DNA of 14,474 nt from Rhodothermales bacterium. GTDB taxonomy: Bacteria > Bacteroidota > Rhodothermia > Rhodothermales > UBA10348. The stretch spans positions 1-14,474 of the forward strand of contig JAURGV010000033.1 of NCBI GenBank assembly GCA_030833605.1. Direction: 5' to 3'. Position 1 is the first letter of the stretch; every line of letters begins with the position of its first letter. The translations under genes were made by a program, and so were the position numbers. Below are positions 1-7,612 of the stretch, piece by piece. Below the pieces are notes generated by a model. The model had not been told where the DNA came from, ran no database searches, and saw only the letters and a list, made by a program, of their open reading frames with translations.

Positions 1-32
1 TGCACTATGCCGTTAGTAGTGTATTTCCCTAC

Positions 33-56
33 ATTTAAGACTGGATTGTCTTAAAT
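33..56. repeat. Perfect 9-bp inverted repeat downstream of the polyketide cassette
   Basis: The arms ATTTAAGAC (33-41) and GTCTTAAAT (48-56) are exact reverse complements around a 6-nt loop. The element lies about 65 nt beyond the stop codon of the FAD monooxygenase gene. It could be a weak AT-rich terminator hairpin for the minus-strand cassette, or an operator for a gene to the left of the window. There is no clear T-run on either side, so a classical intrinsic terminator is not well supported. The rest of 1-120 shows no convincing gene. Confidence 0.45.
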
Positions 57-120
57 AAGAATACTGAAATACGGAGAAACGGTGCGTTTGAAAAAGCTCA
101 GCCGGAGTCGAGGAAAAATG

Positions 121-1281
121 TTATAAGCCCCGCATAGTGAACATTTTGGCGAAAATAGGCTGAATGGGGCGAGATAAAATAGCGGAAATGGCTAACGACC
201 TTGGCCAGCCCACTGCGTGGGAGCGCCCGAACCACATGTTGAGTTCGGACCGTCGCTGAGCGGTTAGGGCGGCTTTTTTGCGTTGGTCGGAGTAGCGAGT
301 GAGGGCGCGAAACGGTTTTCCAGCGTCCGACTCCTTATCGACGCGAGCGAAAACAGAAGCGAATGCATTCGAGAGCGCAAATGCATCTAACCATCCCAGA
401 TTCATTCCCTGTCCTCCAATGGGACTAACAATGTGCGCGGCATCCCCAGCCAAAATGGTACGGTTGGAATAAAACGTTCCCGCCACATATTTGGAGACCC
501 TAAACGAACTGATCATCGAGCAAGAGGTGGTGTCGAAGTGATTGCCCGTTCGCTTTATAATCTCACCCGCAAGTTGCTCGGGAGACGGCTCCTCAACATG
601 CTGAGGCATTCGAGCAACCCACCTACGTACCTGATTGGGCAGTGGAAACGATTCTACCAATCCGGATGGAGCCAAGAAAATCCCCGCTTCAGCTCCAAGG
701 TCAGATTCATCCGTAAAATCCCCCATCATATAGACGTCCGGGTAGTCGGAGCCAAGGAACTCCATACCGGCCGCAGCCCGGACCACGCTGTTCTTTCCAT
801 CGCACCCAACCACAAATTGGGCTTGAAAATGATGCTCTGTACCGTTCACGACGGCCAAAACATCGACGGATTTTCCGGTGTCGGTAACGTGATGGACAGC
901 GCAGCCTAACTGCAAGCAGGATGGGTTTTCAGCCACTAACGCCTCCCGCAAAACCGATTCGGTTATAAATTGGGGCACCGCAAGCACAAAATCATACGGC
1001 GGTGGGCACGACGAAAACGAAAAGCGTCCTCGTTCTTGGCCATTGTAAAAAGCCCGACCTGAACGAATGTGAACGCCTTGCGCCAGCAACGAATCGGCGA
1101 TGCCAAGCTCACCGAACAGCTCTAGCGAAGGGGGATGAATGCCGATAGATCTGGTATGCGAGGAAGGAATGGATAGCTTTTCAAGCACCTTGCACGAAAT
1201 ACCCGATCGATTAAGCAATAGAGCAAGCAATAGCCCGGTGGGACCGCCCCCGACTATGAGAACATTGGTCTCAGTCCGCAT
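121..1281 (-). CDS. FAD-dependent monooxygenase (group A, UbiH/PHBH-like), last gene of type III PKS cassette
   Basis: 386-residue flavoprotein of the FAD_binding_3 / aromatic hydroxylase family. Visible motifs are the N-terminal Rossmann dinucleotide fold GGGPTG at residues 11-16 with an acidic residue near the end of strand 2 (E34), the DG motif (VVGCDGKNSVVR, about 157-168), and the GD motif with FAD ribityl contacts (AGDAAHIVSPIGGQGMNLG, 278-296). Enzymes of this family use NAD(P)H and O2 to hydroxylate aromatic rings. In this setting the likely substrate is the phenolic ring made by the adjacent polyketide synthase. The ATG start lies inside the methyltransferase gene (11-bp overlap) and has an AAGGA ribosome-binding site 6 nt upstream, which supports it and suggests translational coupling. 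No signal peptide is seen, so it should be cytosolic or peripheral to the inner membrane. An epoxidase or geranylgeranyl-reductase-like role is less likely. Family assignment is firm; the substrate is inferred. Confidence 0.9.
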   Translation of the reverse strand: MRTETNVLIVGGGPTGLLLALLLNRSGISCKVLEKLSIPSSHTRSIGIHPPSLELFGELGIADSLLAQGVHIRSGRAFYNGQERGRFSFSSCPPPYDFVLAVPQFITESVLREALVAENPSCLQLGCAVHHVTDTGKSVDVLAVVNGTEHHFQAQFVVGCDGKNSVVRAAAGMEFLGSDYPDVYMMGDFTDESDLGAEAGIFLAPSGLVESFPLPNQVRRWVARMPQHVEEPSPEQLAGEIIKRTGNHFDTTSCSMISSFRVSKYVAGTFYSNRTILAGDAAHIVSPIGGQGMNLGWLDAFALSNAFASVFARVDKESDAGKPFRALTRYSDQRKKAALTAQRRSELNMWFGRSHAVGWPRSLAISAILSRPIQPIFAKMFTMRGL

Positions 1282-1966
1282 CGTAGGTCCTTAGCAAGAG
1301 ATTCCTAAACAACGACATCGATTCGACCTTCCACGGTTGGGAGACCACCGCTTTCAATTCTTCCGTAGTAAAAGACCTTCGAATGGATCGCAAACCGTCG
1401 GGACTAATAAACGAATTCCTAAAAAAGACAGCGCTTGGAAGAAAACCAACAAACGCCAAGTCGTTGCGGCATATATCGTTATGAAGAACCAAAGACCGTC
1501 CAAGCTGCACGGAATCATCCAGAAAATGGCCGAGCGTGGGGCGATCTAAGTGATGCAGGACGTGATTGGACAATACCACGTCAAACTTCGACCCTTTTTG
1601 GACTAAATCGCTGGTGGTTTGCTGCAACACCGTTACGTTTTCGGGAAGGTCAAGCGTTGTGAGATAGTGGATCGCTCTCTCATCGGGCTCTATTCCTGTT
1701 ATCTGAACCGATAAGCCATCTGCAGCGGTCCATTTGGCGAGTTGGAAAAGTAAGTCGCCACCACCACACCCGATATCCAAAATGGTCGAACCGTCTTTTA
1801 GGAGGGGACGGATTTTTCGTTTGTAGATGCGCCTCCAGCCTGAAATCAAGCCGTTTACAATCCGAAATTGGGCGTAAGTGGCATTCAGTTTGGCCAGATC
1901 ACAGCCCGGATCATCCATAAATTCCGTGAGCTGTTCGTTTCGCCTGTTCAAAAAGAGTGTTGGCAT
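1271..1966 (-). CDS. Class I SAM-dependent methyltransferase, middle gene of type III PKS cassette
   Basis: 231 residues, a usual length for a stand-alone class I (Rossmann-fold) methyltransferase. Motif I is ILDIGCGGGD at residues 62-71 and binds SAM. GIEPD at 91-95 supplies the acidic residue (E93) expected at the end of strand 2. FDVVLSNHVLHHL at 128-140 is the motif IV region typical of the Methyltransf_11/25 group. The sequence upstream of motif I is an Arg/Lys-rich helical region (about 35-56). It starts 2 bp after the polyketide synthase stop codon and its 3' end overlaps the FAD monooxygenase gene, so all three are probably translated from one mRNA. It most likely methylates a hydroxyl or ring carbon of the polyketide; O- versus C-methylation cannot be decided from sequence. 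It is a soluble enzyme, unlike the membrane methyltransferases of the isoprenylcysteine type described with some other bacterial type III PKSs. Confidence 0.88.
   Translation of the reverse strand: MPTLFLNRRNEQLTEFMDDPGCDLAKLNATYAQFRIVNGLISGWRRIYKRKIRPLLKDGSTILDIGCGGGDLLFQLAKWTAADGLSVQITGIEPDERAIHYLTTLDLPENVTVLQQTTSDLVQKGSKFDVVLSNHVLHHLDRPTLGHFLDDSVQLGRSLVLHNDICRNDLAFVGFLPSAVFFRNSFISPDGLRSIRRSFTTEELKAVVSQPWKVESMSLFRNLLLRTYDAD
1288..1292 (-). promoter_or_regulatory. Shine-Dalgarno AAGGA for the FAD monooxygenase gene
   Basis: On the minus strand AAGGA precedes the ATG at 1281 by 6 nt and lies inside the methyltransferase reading frame. This fixes the start of the monooxygenase and supports translational coupling across the 11-bp overlap. 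Confidence 0.6.
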
Positions 1967-1968
1967 GG

Positions 1969-3108
1969 CTAGACCACCGTCATAAGAGCGCTTTCGACCG
2001 TTAATCCGGGTCCAAATGCCATGGCTACCATTTTCGCTCCACTGTCCATGTTTTCTGCATCCTGGAACTGTTTCAACACAAAGAAGATGGTTGCACTGCT
2101 CATGTTTCCATGCTCGCGAAGCACTTTTCGGGACGGATCCAAGGCCCGCGCAGGAAGGGATAAACCGCTTTCTACTTTATCCAAAATGGCTCGTCCTCCG
2201 GGATGAATGGCCCAATGTGATATTTCGCTTCGTTTCGTGCCCCCTTTTTGCAGCAGGTCATCGACAATTTCATCGACGTGGGCCTCCAATATTCGGGGGA
2301 CATAGGTCGAAAGGACCATGTCGAAGCCCTTATCACCAATGGTCCAAGCCATATCGCCTTCGCTATCAGGAGCAACTACCGACTCCAGAAAGTCCAATCG
2401 CAGCGTTTTTGCGCCGGATGGACCGGGTTTAGCGCTAACAATAGCTCCACTCGCACCATCTGCAAATACAGAAGTTGCAATAATGTCATCGATGTCTTCG
2501 GAGGGTTCGAGATGAAGGCTGCACAGCTCGACGCAAACGACCAAAACGACGGCATTAGGGTCTTCTGCGCAAAAGGCTTTCGCCATTTTTAAGGCTGGAA
2601 AGGCCGCATAGCAACCCATAAAACCTATGTGGAATCGTTTGGTTGACGTGTCGAGTCCAAGGTCTTTCACTACGTAGTAGTCCGGTCCCGGCGCAAAAAA
2701 TCCGGTACAAGAAACGGTAATCACATGGGTGACGTCCTCTCTGGAAAACGTTGGGCAGTCATCGATCAACGAAGCGGCAACCTTCGAAAATAGCGGGCGC
2801 GCGTGATCGGAATAAACAGCGTTTCGAACCCCGGTTGAGGGCGATAAAAAGGATTGTTGGGCATCAAAAAAGAGCCCTCCGCTGTTTTTAGCATCGTCAA
2901 CTTCAGGCGAGCCTGAGCCCACAAACTGATTTAGGTCGCCAATCACGCTGTGCCGGAAGTCGATCCCCGAGCTTCTATAGATTTTCCGAGCCAATCGGGC
3001 CCCCTTGGAGGTGGGGTCCAGCTGTTTGGCCATGGCCTCGCCAACCATTTCTTGGGCATACCGGTTGGAAGGACTAGCCGTTCTAATAAGATGGATAAAA
3101 GCTGACAC
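1969..3108 (-). CDS. Type III polyketide synthase (chalcone/stilbene synthase superfamily)
   Basis: 379 residues, the normal size for a type III PKS. All three catalytic residues of the superfamily are present: Cys166 in IGFMGCYAAFP, His302 in AIHPGGRAIL, and Asn335 in EHGNMSSAT. The family signatures FADGASGAI (215-223) and the C-terminal AFGPGLTVE (364-372) are also present. Such homodimeric enzymes load an acyl-CoA on the Cys, extend it with malonyl-CoA, and cyclise it to resorcinols, pyrones or phloroglucinols. Bacterial members beside methyltransferase and flavin monooxygenase genes often make alkylresorcinol or alkylpyrone lipids, so that is the best guess here, but the chain length and ring type are not readable. 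The start is GTG: the upstream in-frame stretch reaches a stop codon at 3139-3141 without another usual start, and a GAGGGA ribosome-binding site lies immediately before it. It is the first gene of a three-gene minus-strand unit transcribed divergently from the proline iminopeptidase. Confidence 0.94.
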   Translation of the reverse strand: MSAFIHLIRTASPSNRYAQEMVGEAMAKQLDPTSKGARLARKIYRSSGIDFRHSVIGDLNQFVGSGSPEVDDAKNSGGLFFDAQQSFLSPSTGVRNAVYSDHARPLFSKVAASLIDDCPTFSREDVTHVITVSCTGFFAPGPDYYVVKDLGLDTSTKRFHIGFMGCYAAFPALKMAKAFCAEDPNAVVLVVCVELCSLHLEPSEDIDDIIATSVFADGASGAIVSAKPGPSGAKTLRLDFLESVVAPDSEGDMAWTIGDKGFDMVLSTYVPRILEAHVDEIVDDLLQKGGTKRSEISHWAIHPGGRAILDKVESGLSLPARALDPSRKVLREHGNMSSATIFFVLKQFQDAENMDSGAKMVAMAFGPGLTVESALMTVV

Positions 3109-3286
3109 GTGTCCCTCGAAGGAAAAATGGATCTGTATTTAAGTCCAGTAGCTGTCGATTGTTTTTGAATCCTATATTATTGTCTAAGATACGCGCTCGA
3201 AGCCTGACACCCTTCTCGAAAAAGAAAGGGCTGCCGGCGAACCGTTCTTCCGCAATAACTTTCGCAACAGCTGACCACCGGTCCAT
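3109..3286. promoter_or_regulatory. Divergent intergenic region between PKS cassette and proline iminopeptidase
   Basis: This 178-bp gap should hold promoters for the leftward cassette and the rightward pip gene. The part around 3135-3190 is AT-rich. The minus-strand GAGGGA at 3112-3117 is the ribosome-binding site of the GTG-started PKS gene. An imperfect hairpin (arms CCCTTCT and AGAAAGGG, one bulged A) lies at 3210-3230. No clear Shine-Dalgarno sequence precedes the pip ATG. I could not identify a promoter matching a consensus, so this is a positional call. Confidence 0.35.
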
Positions 3287-4276
3287 ATGCCCAATCCCCA
3301 TTTCTATCCGGATATCGAACCTTACGAAACCGGCACCCTAAAAGTCGATGACATCCATACGCTGTACTGGGAGCAATGCGGAAATCCGAATGGAGAGCCC
3401 GTGATCTTCTTGCATGGAGGTCCAGGAGCAGGATGTTCGACCAAGGATCGATGCTTTTTCGACCCATCTTACTTCCGAATCATTCTATTTGACCAGCGTG
3501 GAGCGGGGCGGTCCGAGCCGTTAGGCGAACTGCGCAATAATTCGATCGATGATTTGGTCGGCGATATCGAAACGCTAAGGGAAATGCTCGGCATCAAGAC
3601 CTGGCATGTGTTTGGCGGATCGTGGGGAAGCACGTTGTCGCTGTATTACGCGCAGGAAAAGCCGGCATCGTGTCGCACATTGACCATTCGAGGTATTTGG
3701 CTTTTACGGGACGAAGAAATTGAATGGTGGTTGTACGGAATGCGCCTGATTCAACCCGAACGATGGAAGATTTTCGCCGAACACCTTCCTGAAGAAGATC
3801 GCCATGACCTATTGGAAGGGTATTGGAAGAAATTCAACAGCCCAGACCGCGAAGAAGCCGTAGCGGCTGCCAAAATATGGAGCGTGTACGAAGGGTCTTC
3901 GTGCACTATGGAGCCCAATCTTGACTTTGAAACGGCCTTTCATAACGACAACAAAGCATATTGCCTCGCTCGTTTGGAAGCACACTATTTCAGAAATGTT
4001 CGGCTTGAGCCCGACGACCTATTGCTACACAGGGTCGATATGATTCGCCACATTCCAACTTTCATTGTTCACGGAAGATGGGATATCGTATGTCCGGTAG
4101 CCAGCGCAGTAGATCTGCACGAATTATGGCCGGAGTCGACCTTGGTGATCGTGTCGAACGCGGGTCACTCGTCTCATGAGCAAGGAATTACCAAAGAGTT
4201 GGTGGCGGCTACCAATCGAATTAAAACGACCGGTTCGCCCGTTCTACCGGTAAGCAACTCTTCGCATAACCCCTAA
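3287..4276 (+). CDS. pip: Proline iminopeptidase (prolyl aminopeptidase, peptidase family S33)
   Basis: 329 residues, close to the usual 310-330 for this alpha/beta-hydrolase. It removes N-terminal proline from small peptides. The N-terminus has the family pattern (YPDIEPYETG, then LYWEQCGNP at 26-34). The oxyanion motif HGGPG is at 43-47, FDQRGAGRS at 68-76, the nucleophile elbow GGSWGS at 110-115 with Ser112, the acid Asp266 in HGRWDIVCP, and the catalytic His294 in NAGHSSHE. The aromatic and acidic cap domain spans roughly residues 140-250. There is no signal peptide, so it should act in the cytoplasm on imported peptides. It lies 87 bp upstream of a Tricorn-like protease gene on the same strand; in archaea the Tricorn-interacting factor F1 is also a proline iminopeptidase. 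The ATG has no obvious Shine-Dalgarno sequence, which is common in Bacteroidota. Confidence 0.95.
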   Translation: MPNPHFYPDIEPYETGTLKVDDIHTLYWEQCGNPNGEPVIFLHGGPGAGCSTKDRCFFDPSYFRIILFDQRGAGRSEPLGELRNNSIDDLVGDIETLREMLGIKTWHVFGGSWGSTLSLYYAQEKPASCRTLTIRGIWLLRDEEIEWWLYGMRLIQPERWKIFAEHLPEEDRHDLLEGYWKKFNSPDREEAVAAAKIWSVYEGSSCTMEPNLDFETAFHNDNKAYCLARLEAHYFRNVRLEPDDLLLHRVDMIRHIPTFIVHGRWDIVCPVASAVDLHELWPESTLVIVSNAGHSSHEQGITKELVAATNRIKTTGSPVLPVSNSSHNP

Positions 4277-4279
4277 CAA

Positions 4280-4298
4280 AAGAAGGTTGTACCTTCTT
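4280..4298 (+). terminator. Perfect 8-bp hairpin after pip, possible weak terminator
   Basis: The arms AAGAAGGT (4280-4287) and ACCTTCTT (4291-4298) are exact reverse complements around a 3-nt loop, starting 4 nt after the pip stop codon. The position fits transcription termination or mRNA 3'-end protection. The stem has only three G/C pairs and the right arm is followed by GACG rather than a T-run, so termination is probably inefficient if it occurs at all. Read-through into the Tricorn-like gene is possible. Confidence 0.35.
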
Positions 4299-4363
4299 GA
4301 CGTGGAGGTCGCGTCGAATGGTACCCTTTCCACCACGGTTTTTAGAACTAGAATGAAACGGAT

Positions 4364-7300
4364 ATGCGTAGTTTATTAGTGGGCTTGTTTTTAACGATTG
4401 GATTTTCGGCAACCGCTCAAGATTCGAGCTTGTGGCTACGTAATTCGGCCATTTCCCCAGATGGTTCAACCATAGCATTCACCTATCAGGGCGATATATA
4501 CACCGTTCCTGTTTCGGGTGGATCGGCCTTCCAATTAACTACGTTTACCGGCAGAGACACTACTCCTGTTTGGTCGCCCGATGGATCACACATCGCGTTT
4601 GCCTCGGACCGATACGGCAATTTGGATGTGTTTGTAATGCCTGCTGGTGGGGGCGCGCCGACTCGGCTCACCTTCGATTCTAGGAACGATACCCCCGCTA
4701 CCTTTACAGCCGATGGGCTGGCTGTTTTATTCGAGTCGGCGCGCCTGGACGCGGCCGCCAGCTCCAATTTTCCGACCAGCGCGCAGCCCGAACTCTACAG
4801 CGTACCTGTCGCTGGCGGCCGCGTGACCCAACTCCTGACCGTCCCCGCCATCAACGCCAAATTCAATAGTGCGGGCACCCAACTCATTTTTGAAGACATT
4901 ACTAGCTACGAAAACGACTTCCGAAAACACCACGTTAGCTCGGCGGCTCGCGATATCTGGACCTATGATCTCGCTACGTCCGAATTTAAGCAGCTCACCA
5001 CGTTTGGCGGAGAAGATCGCAATCCATCGTTTTCAGCGGACGGAGCCACTTTTTACTACCTCAGCGAAGCCGACGGAACGTTTAACGTATACAAACGAGG
5101 TCTTTCCGAGAGCGGAAGCGGCACGCAACTCACTTCATTTACCAAACACCCGGTCCGTTCCCTGAGTGTGGCGACTAACGGAATGATGGCGTTTTCATGG
5201 GACGGCGAACTTTACTCGCTTTCCCAAGGAGGAGCTCCCGTCAAGCTAGCCGTTCATATTAACCGCGACCCGGGCGACAGAACCGTGGAGCGTATCAGCG
5301 TTTCCGGCTCGGTATCCGAAATGACGCCCGCCCCAAATGGCAAAGAAGTCGCTTTTATTTATCGCGGCGATGTGTTTGTCACCTCGGTTGAGTCGGGATC
5401 GACCAAACAAGTAACCCACACCATCGAAGCCGAACGGTGGGTCAGTTTTGACCCTAAAGGCCGTAGCCTGGTGTATGCTAGCGAGCGGGACGGTAGCTGG
5501 AATTTGTACGAATCGTCCATTAAACGGGATGATGAAAAGTACTTTTTCACGGCCACCAGCTTAGAAGAAAAAACACTGCTGGCCACCGAAGCCGACGAAT
5601 ATCAGCCGGTAGTCTCCCCGGACGGTAAATCGGTCGCTTACCTCCACGACCGCATGACCTTAGCGGTAGTTGATCGTGCGACTAAAAAACCCACGGTCTT
5701 AATGGGGAGCGAAAACTTCTTCTCGTATGGCGATGGCGATCAGTCGTATTCGTGGTCCCCAGACTCGAAATGGCTGTTTATGGAATACAGCCAACCCGAT
5801 TTCTGGCCTACCGAAATTGGACTCATCAAGGCCGATGGAACGGGTAAAGTTCGCAATATGACCGACTCCGGTTTTTCGGATTCCAACCCCAAGTGGATGA
5901 TGGCAGGCAAGCTCATGGTCTGGTTCTCGTCACGCGACGGGATGCAGGATTTAGCGAGCACGGGTGGCCGCCAATCCGACGTGTACGGTCTGTTTCTTAC
6001 GGAAGAAGCATGGCAAAAGTATAATTTGACGAAGGAAGAAGCCGAGCTGCTCGCCGAAGCCGAGAAGGAAAAGGAAAAAGCCGCGAGTGCGGATAAAAAG
6101 GACGATAAAAAGGACGAAAAAGAGGACGCCAAAAAGAAAGAAGAGATTAAACCCGTCGTGATCGATTGGGATCGCATTGAAGATCGAAAAGCGCGGCTAA
6201 CCATTCATTCGTCCAACCTGTCCGATGCGGTTGTCACCCCGGACGGCGAAACCTTGCTCTATTTGGCTCGATTCGAAAAAGGCTACGATCTCTGGAAAAC
6301 CAACCTTCGCACCAAAGAAACGTCCATATTAGCTAAAATGGGCGGCTCCGGTGGCTCTTTGACCCTCGATGCCGATGGGAAAAACGTATTCATGGTGGCT
6401 GGAGGCAAAATGTCGAAGGTCGACGTGGCGACAGGAAAAAGCACTTCCATTGCTATCGGGGGGACCTATACCATCGACCGACAGGCTGAATTTGCTTACA
6501 ATCTTGGATTTGGTTGGCGCTGGGTTAATAAAAAGTTTTATCAAACGGACTTTCACGGGGTAGACTGGCCCTCGTATTTAACTGCGTACTCACGCTTCCT
6601 TCCTCATATTTCAAACGGATATGATTTCGAGGAATTGTTGAATGAAATGTTGGGCGAACTCAATGTGTCCCATACGGGTGCAGGTTTTTTCCAGTCTGTT
6701 GCTGACGGCGATGCGACCGGTGCTCTTGGGTTATTGTTAAGCCCGTTGAAAACAGGCTATCGCGTCGATGAAGTCCTCGCTAAAGGGCCTGTCGACAACC
6801 CAAACACAAAAATCGTCCCGGGCGTTGTTGTCGAAAAAATTAACGGCGCTTCGGTCGCAGAGGGTACCAATTGGGCGCAGGTGATGAACCTCGTCGCGGG
6901 AACGAATGTACTGGTTTCGCTTCGCTCGGCCGATGGAAAAACGGCTTGGGATGAAGTGGTAAAGGCCATTTCCACCGGAGCAGAATCCGGGTTATTGTAC
7001 GAACGATGGGTCGAATCCCGTCGCGTTGCGGTGGATTCGCTTTCAGGTGGCCGATTGGGCTACGTACACGTGAGAAGTATGAGTGATCCAGCTTACCGTG
7101 TTACGTTTGAAGATGCCTTGGGCAGACAAGCTACACGAGAAGCCATGGTGGTCGACACTCGTTGGAACGGAGGAGGAGACTTAGTAGACGACCTTTCTAC
7201 CTTCCTTAATGGATTCCGTTATGCCACGTTTACGAACCGGGAAGGCCGCGTAATTGGCGGCGAGCCACAACGCAAGTGGGTAAAACCAAGCATTCTATTG

Positions 7301-7612
7301 GTCAACGAAGGCAATTATTCGGACGGTCACTGTTTCCCGTATGCGTACCGAACCAAAGAAATTGGCTCCATTGTGGGGATGCCAGTAGCGGGCACGTGTT
7401 CGTGGGTGTCTGGAACGGGTATGCCGGACGGGCAAAGCAGCTTGAGGACGGTTCACCTATCGTTCGATGACCTAACGGGAGCGCCGCTCGAAAATCAGCA
7501 GCTAGAGCCTGATTTCCGAGTAAAAAATGCGCCGTCAACCAAGAGCCTAGGACGCGACGAACAATTAGAGAAAGCGGTCAAAGAAATGCTTAACCAATTG
7601 GGCACCAAGTAG
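4364..7612 (+). CDS. Secreted Tricorn-like serine protease (peptidase family S41) with N-terminal beta-propellers
   Basis: 1082 residues with the full Tricorn layout. Residues 1-18 are a signal peptide (cleavage after ATA, mature start at Gln19), so it acts in the periplasm or outside the cell, unlike cytosolic archaeal Tricorn. Residues about 25-300 and 305-700 are two propellers made of TolB/PD40 blades; repeated SPDG, SADG and TPDG turns occur at 31, 71, 224, 418 and 625. A Lys/Glu-rich charged segment at about 556-597 interrupts the second propeller. Residues about 720-775 match the Tricorn C1 region, 785-870 a PDZ domain, and 880-1055 the C2 catalytic domain. The catalytic set is intact by motif: Ser769-His770 (NVSH), nucleophile Ser986 in NYSDGH, Glu1043 in APLEN, and the glycine-rich RWNGGGD (933-939) for the oxyanion hole. 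It probably cuts extracytoplasmic polypeptides into short peptides. The preceding pip gene could continue the degradation after uptake. Start: ATG at 4364; an out-of-frame ATG at 4353 opens only an 8-codon frame. Confidence 0.93.
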   Translation: MRSLLVGLFLTIGFSATAQDSSLWLRNSAISPDGSTIAFTYQGDIYTVPVSGGSAFQLTTFTGRDTTPVWSPDGSHIAFASDRYGNLDVFVMPAGGGAPTRLTFDSRNDTPATFTADGLAVLFESARLDAAASSNFPTSAQPELYSVPVAGGRVTQLLTVPAINAKFNSAGTQLIFEDITSYENDFRKHHVSSAARDIWTYDLATSEFKQLTTFGGEDRNPSFSADGATFYYLSEADGTFNVYKRGLSESGSGTQLTSFTKHPVRSLSVATNGMMAFSWDGELYSLSQGGAPVKLAVHINRDPGDRTVERISVSGSVSEMTPAPNGKEVAFIYRGDVFVTSVESGSTKQVTHTIEAERWVSFDPKGRSLVYASERDGSWNLYESSIKRDDEKYFFTATSLEEKTLLATEADEYQPVVSPDGKSVAYLHDRMTLAVVDRATKKPTVLMGSENFFSYGDGDQSYSWSPDSKWLFMEYSQPDFWPTEIGLIKADGTGKVRNMTDSGFSDSNPKWMMAGKLMVWFSSRDGMQDLASTGGRQSDVYGLFLTEEAWQKYNLTKEEAELLAEAEKEKEKAASADKKDDKKDEKEDAKKKEEIKPVVIDWDRIEDRKARLTIHSSNLSDAVVTPDGETLLYLARFEKGYDLWKTNLRTKETSILAKMGGSGGSLTLDADGKNVFMVAGGKMSKVDVATGKSTSIAIGGTYTIDRQAEFAYNLGFGWRWVNKKFYQTDFHGVDWPSYLTAYSRFLPHISNGYDFEELLNEMLGELNVSHTGAGFFQSVADGDATGALGLLLSPLKTGYRVDEVLAKGPVDNPNTKIVPGVVVEKINGASVAEGTNWAQVMNLVAGTNVLVSLRSADGKTAWDEVVKAISTGAESGLLYERWVESRRVAVDSLSGGRLGYVHVRSMSDPAYRVTFEDALGRQATREAMVVDTRWNGGGDLVDDLSTFLNGFRYATFTNREGRVIGGEPQRKWVKPSILLVNEGNYSDGHCFPYAYRTKEIGSIVGMPVAGTCSWVSGTGMPDGQSSLRTVHLSFDDLTGAPLENQQLEPDFRVKNAPSTKSLGRDEQLEKAVKEMLNQLGTK

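Noticed and set aside
433..909. 158-codon open frame on the plus strand inside the FAD monooxygenase gene
   Set aside because: It lies fully antisense to a gene with all family motifs and its translation shows no recognisable domain.
3083..3301. 72-codon minus-strand frame upstream of the PKS gene
   Set aside because: It runs through the divergent promoter region into the PKS start in another frame, has no domain, and conflicts with the GAGGGA-GTG start of the PKS.
4353..4379. 8-codon frame just before the Tricorn-like gene that could be a leader peptide
   Set aside because: It overlaps the true start by chance and lacks a ribosome-binding site or an attenuator-like structure.
5740..6204. 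Serine-rich 154-codon antisense frame inside the Tricorn-like gene
   Set aside because: It is the complement of the Lys/Glu-rich segment; purine-rich codons read backwards as Ser/Phe/Leu without stops.
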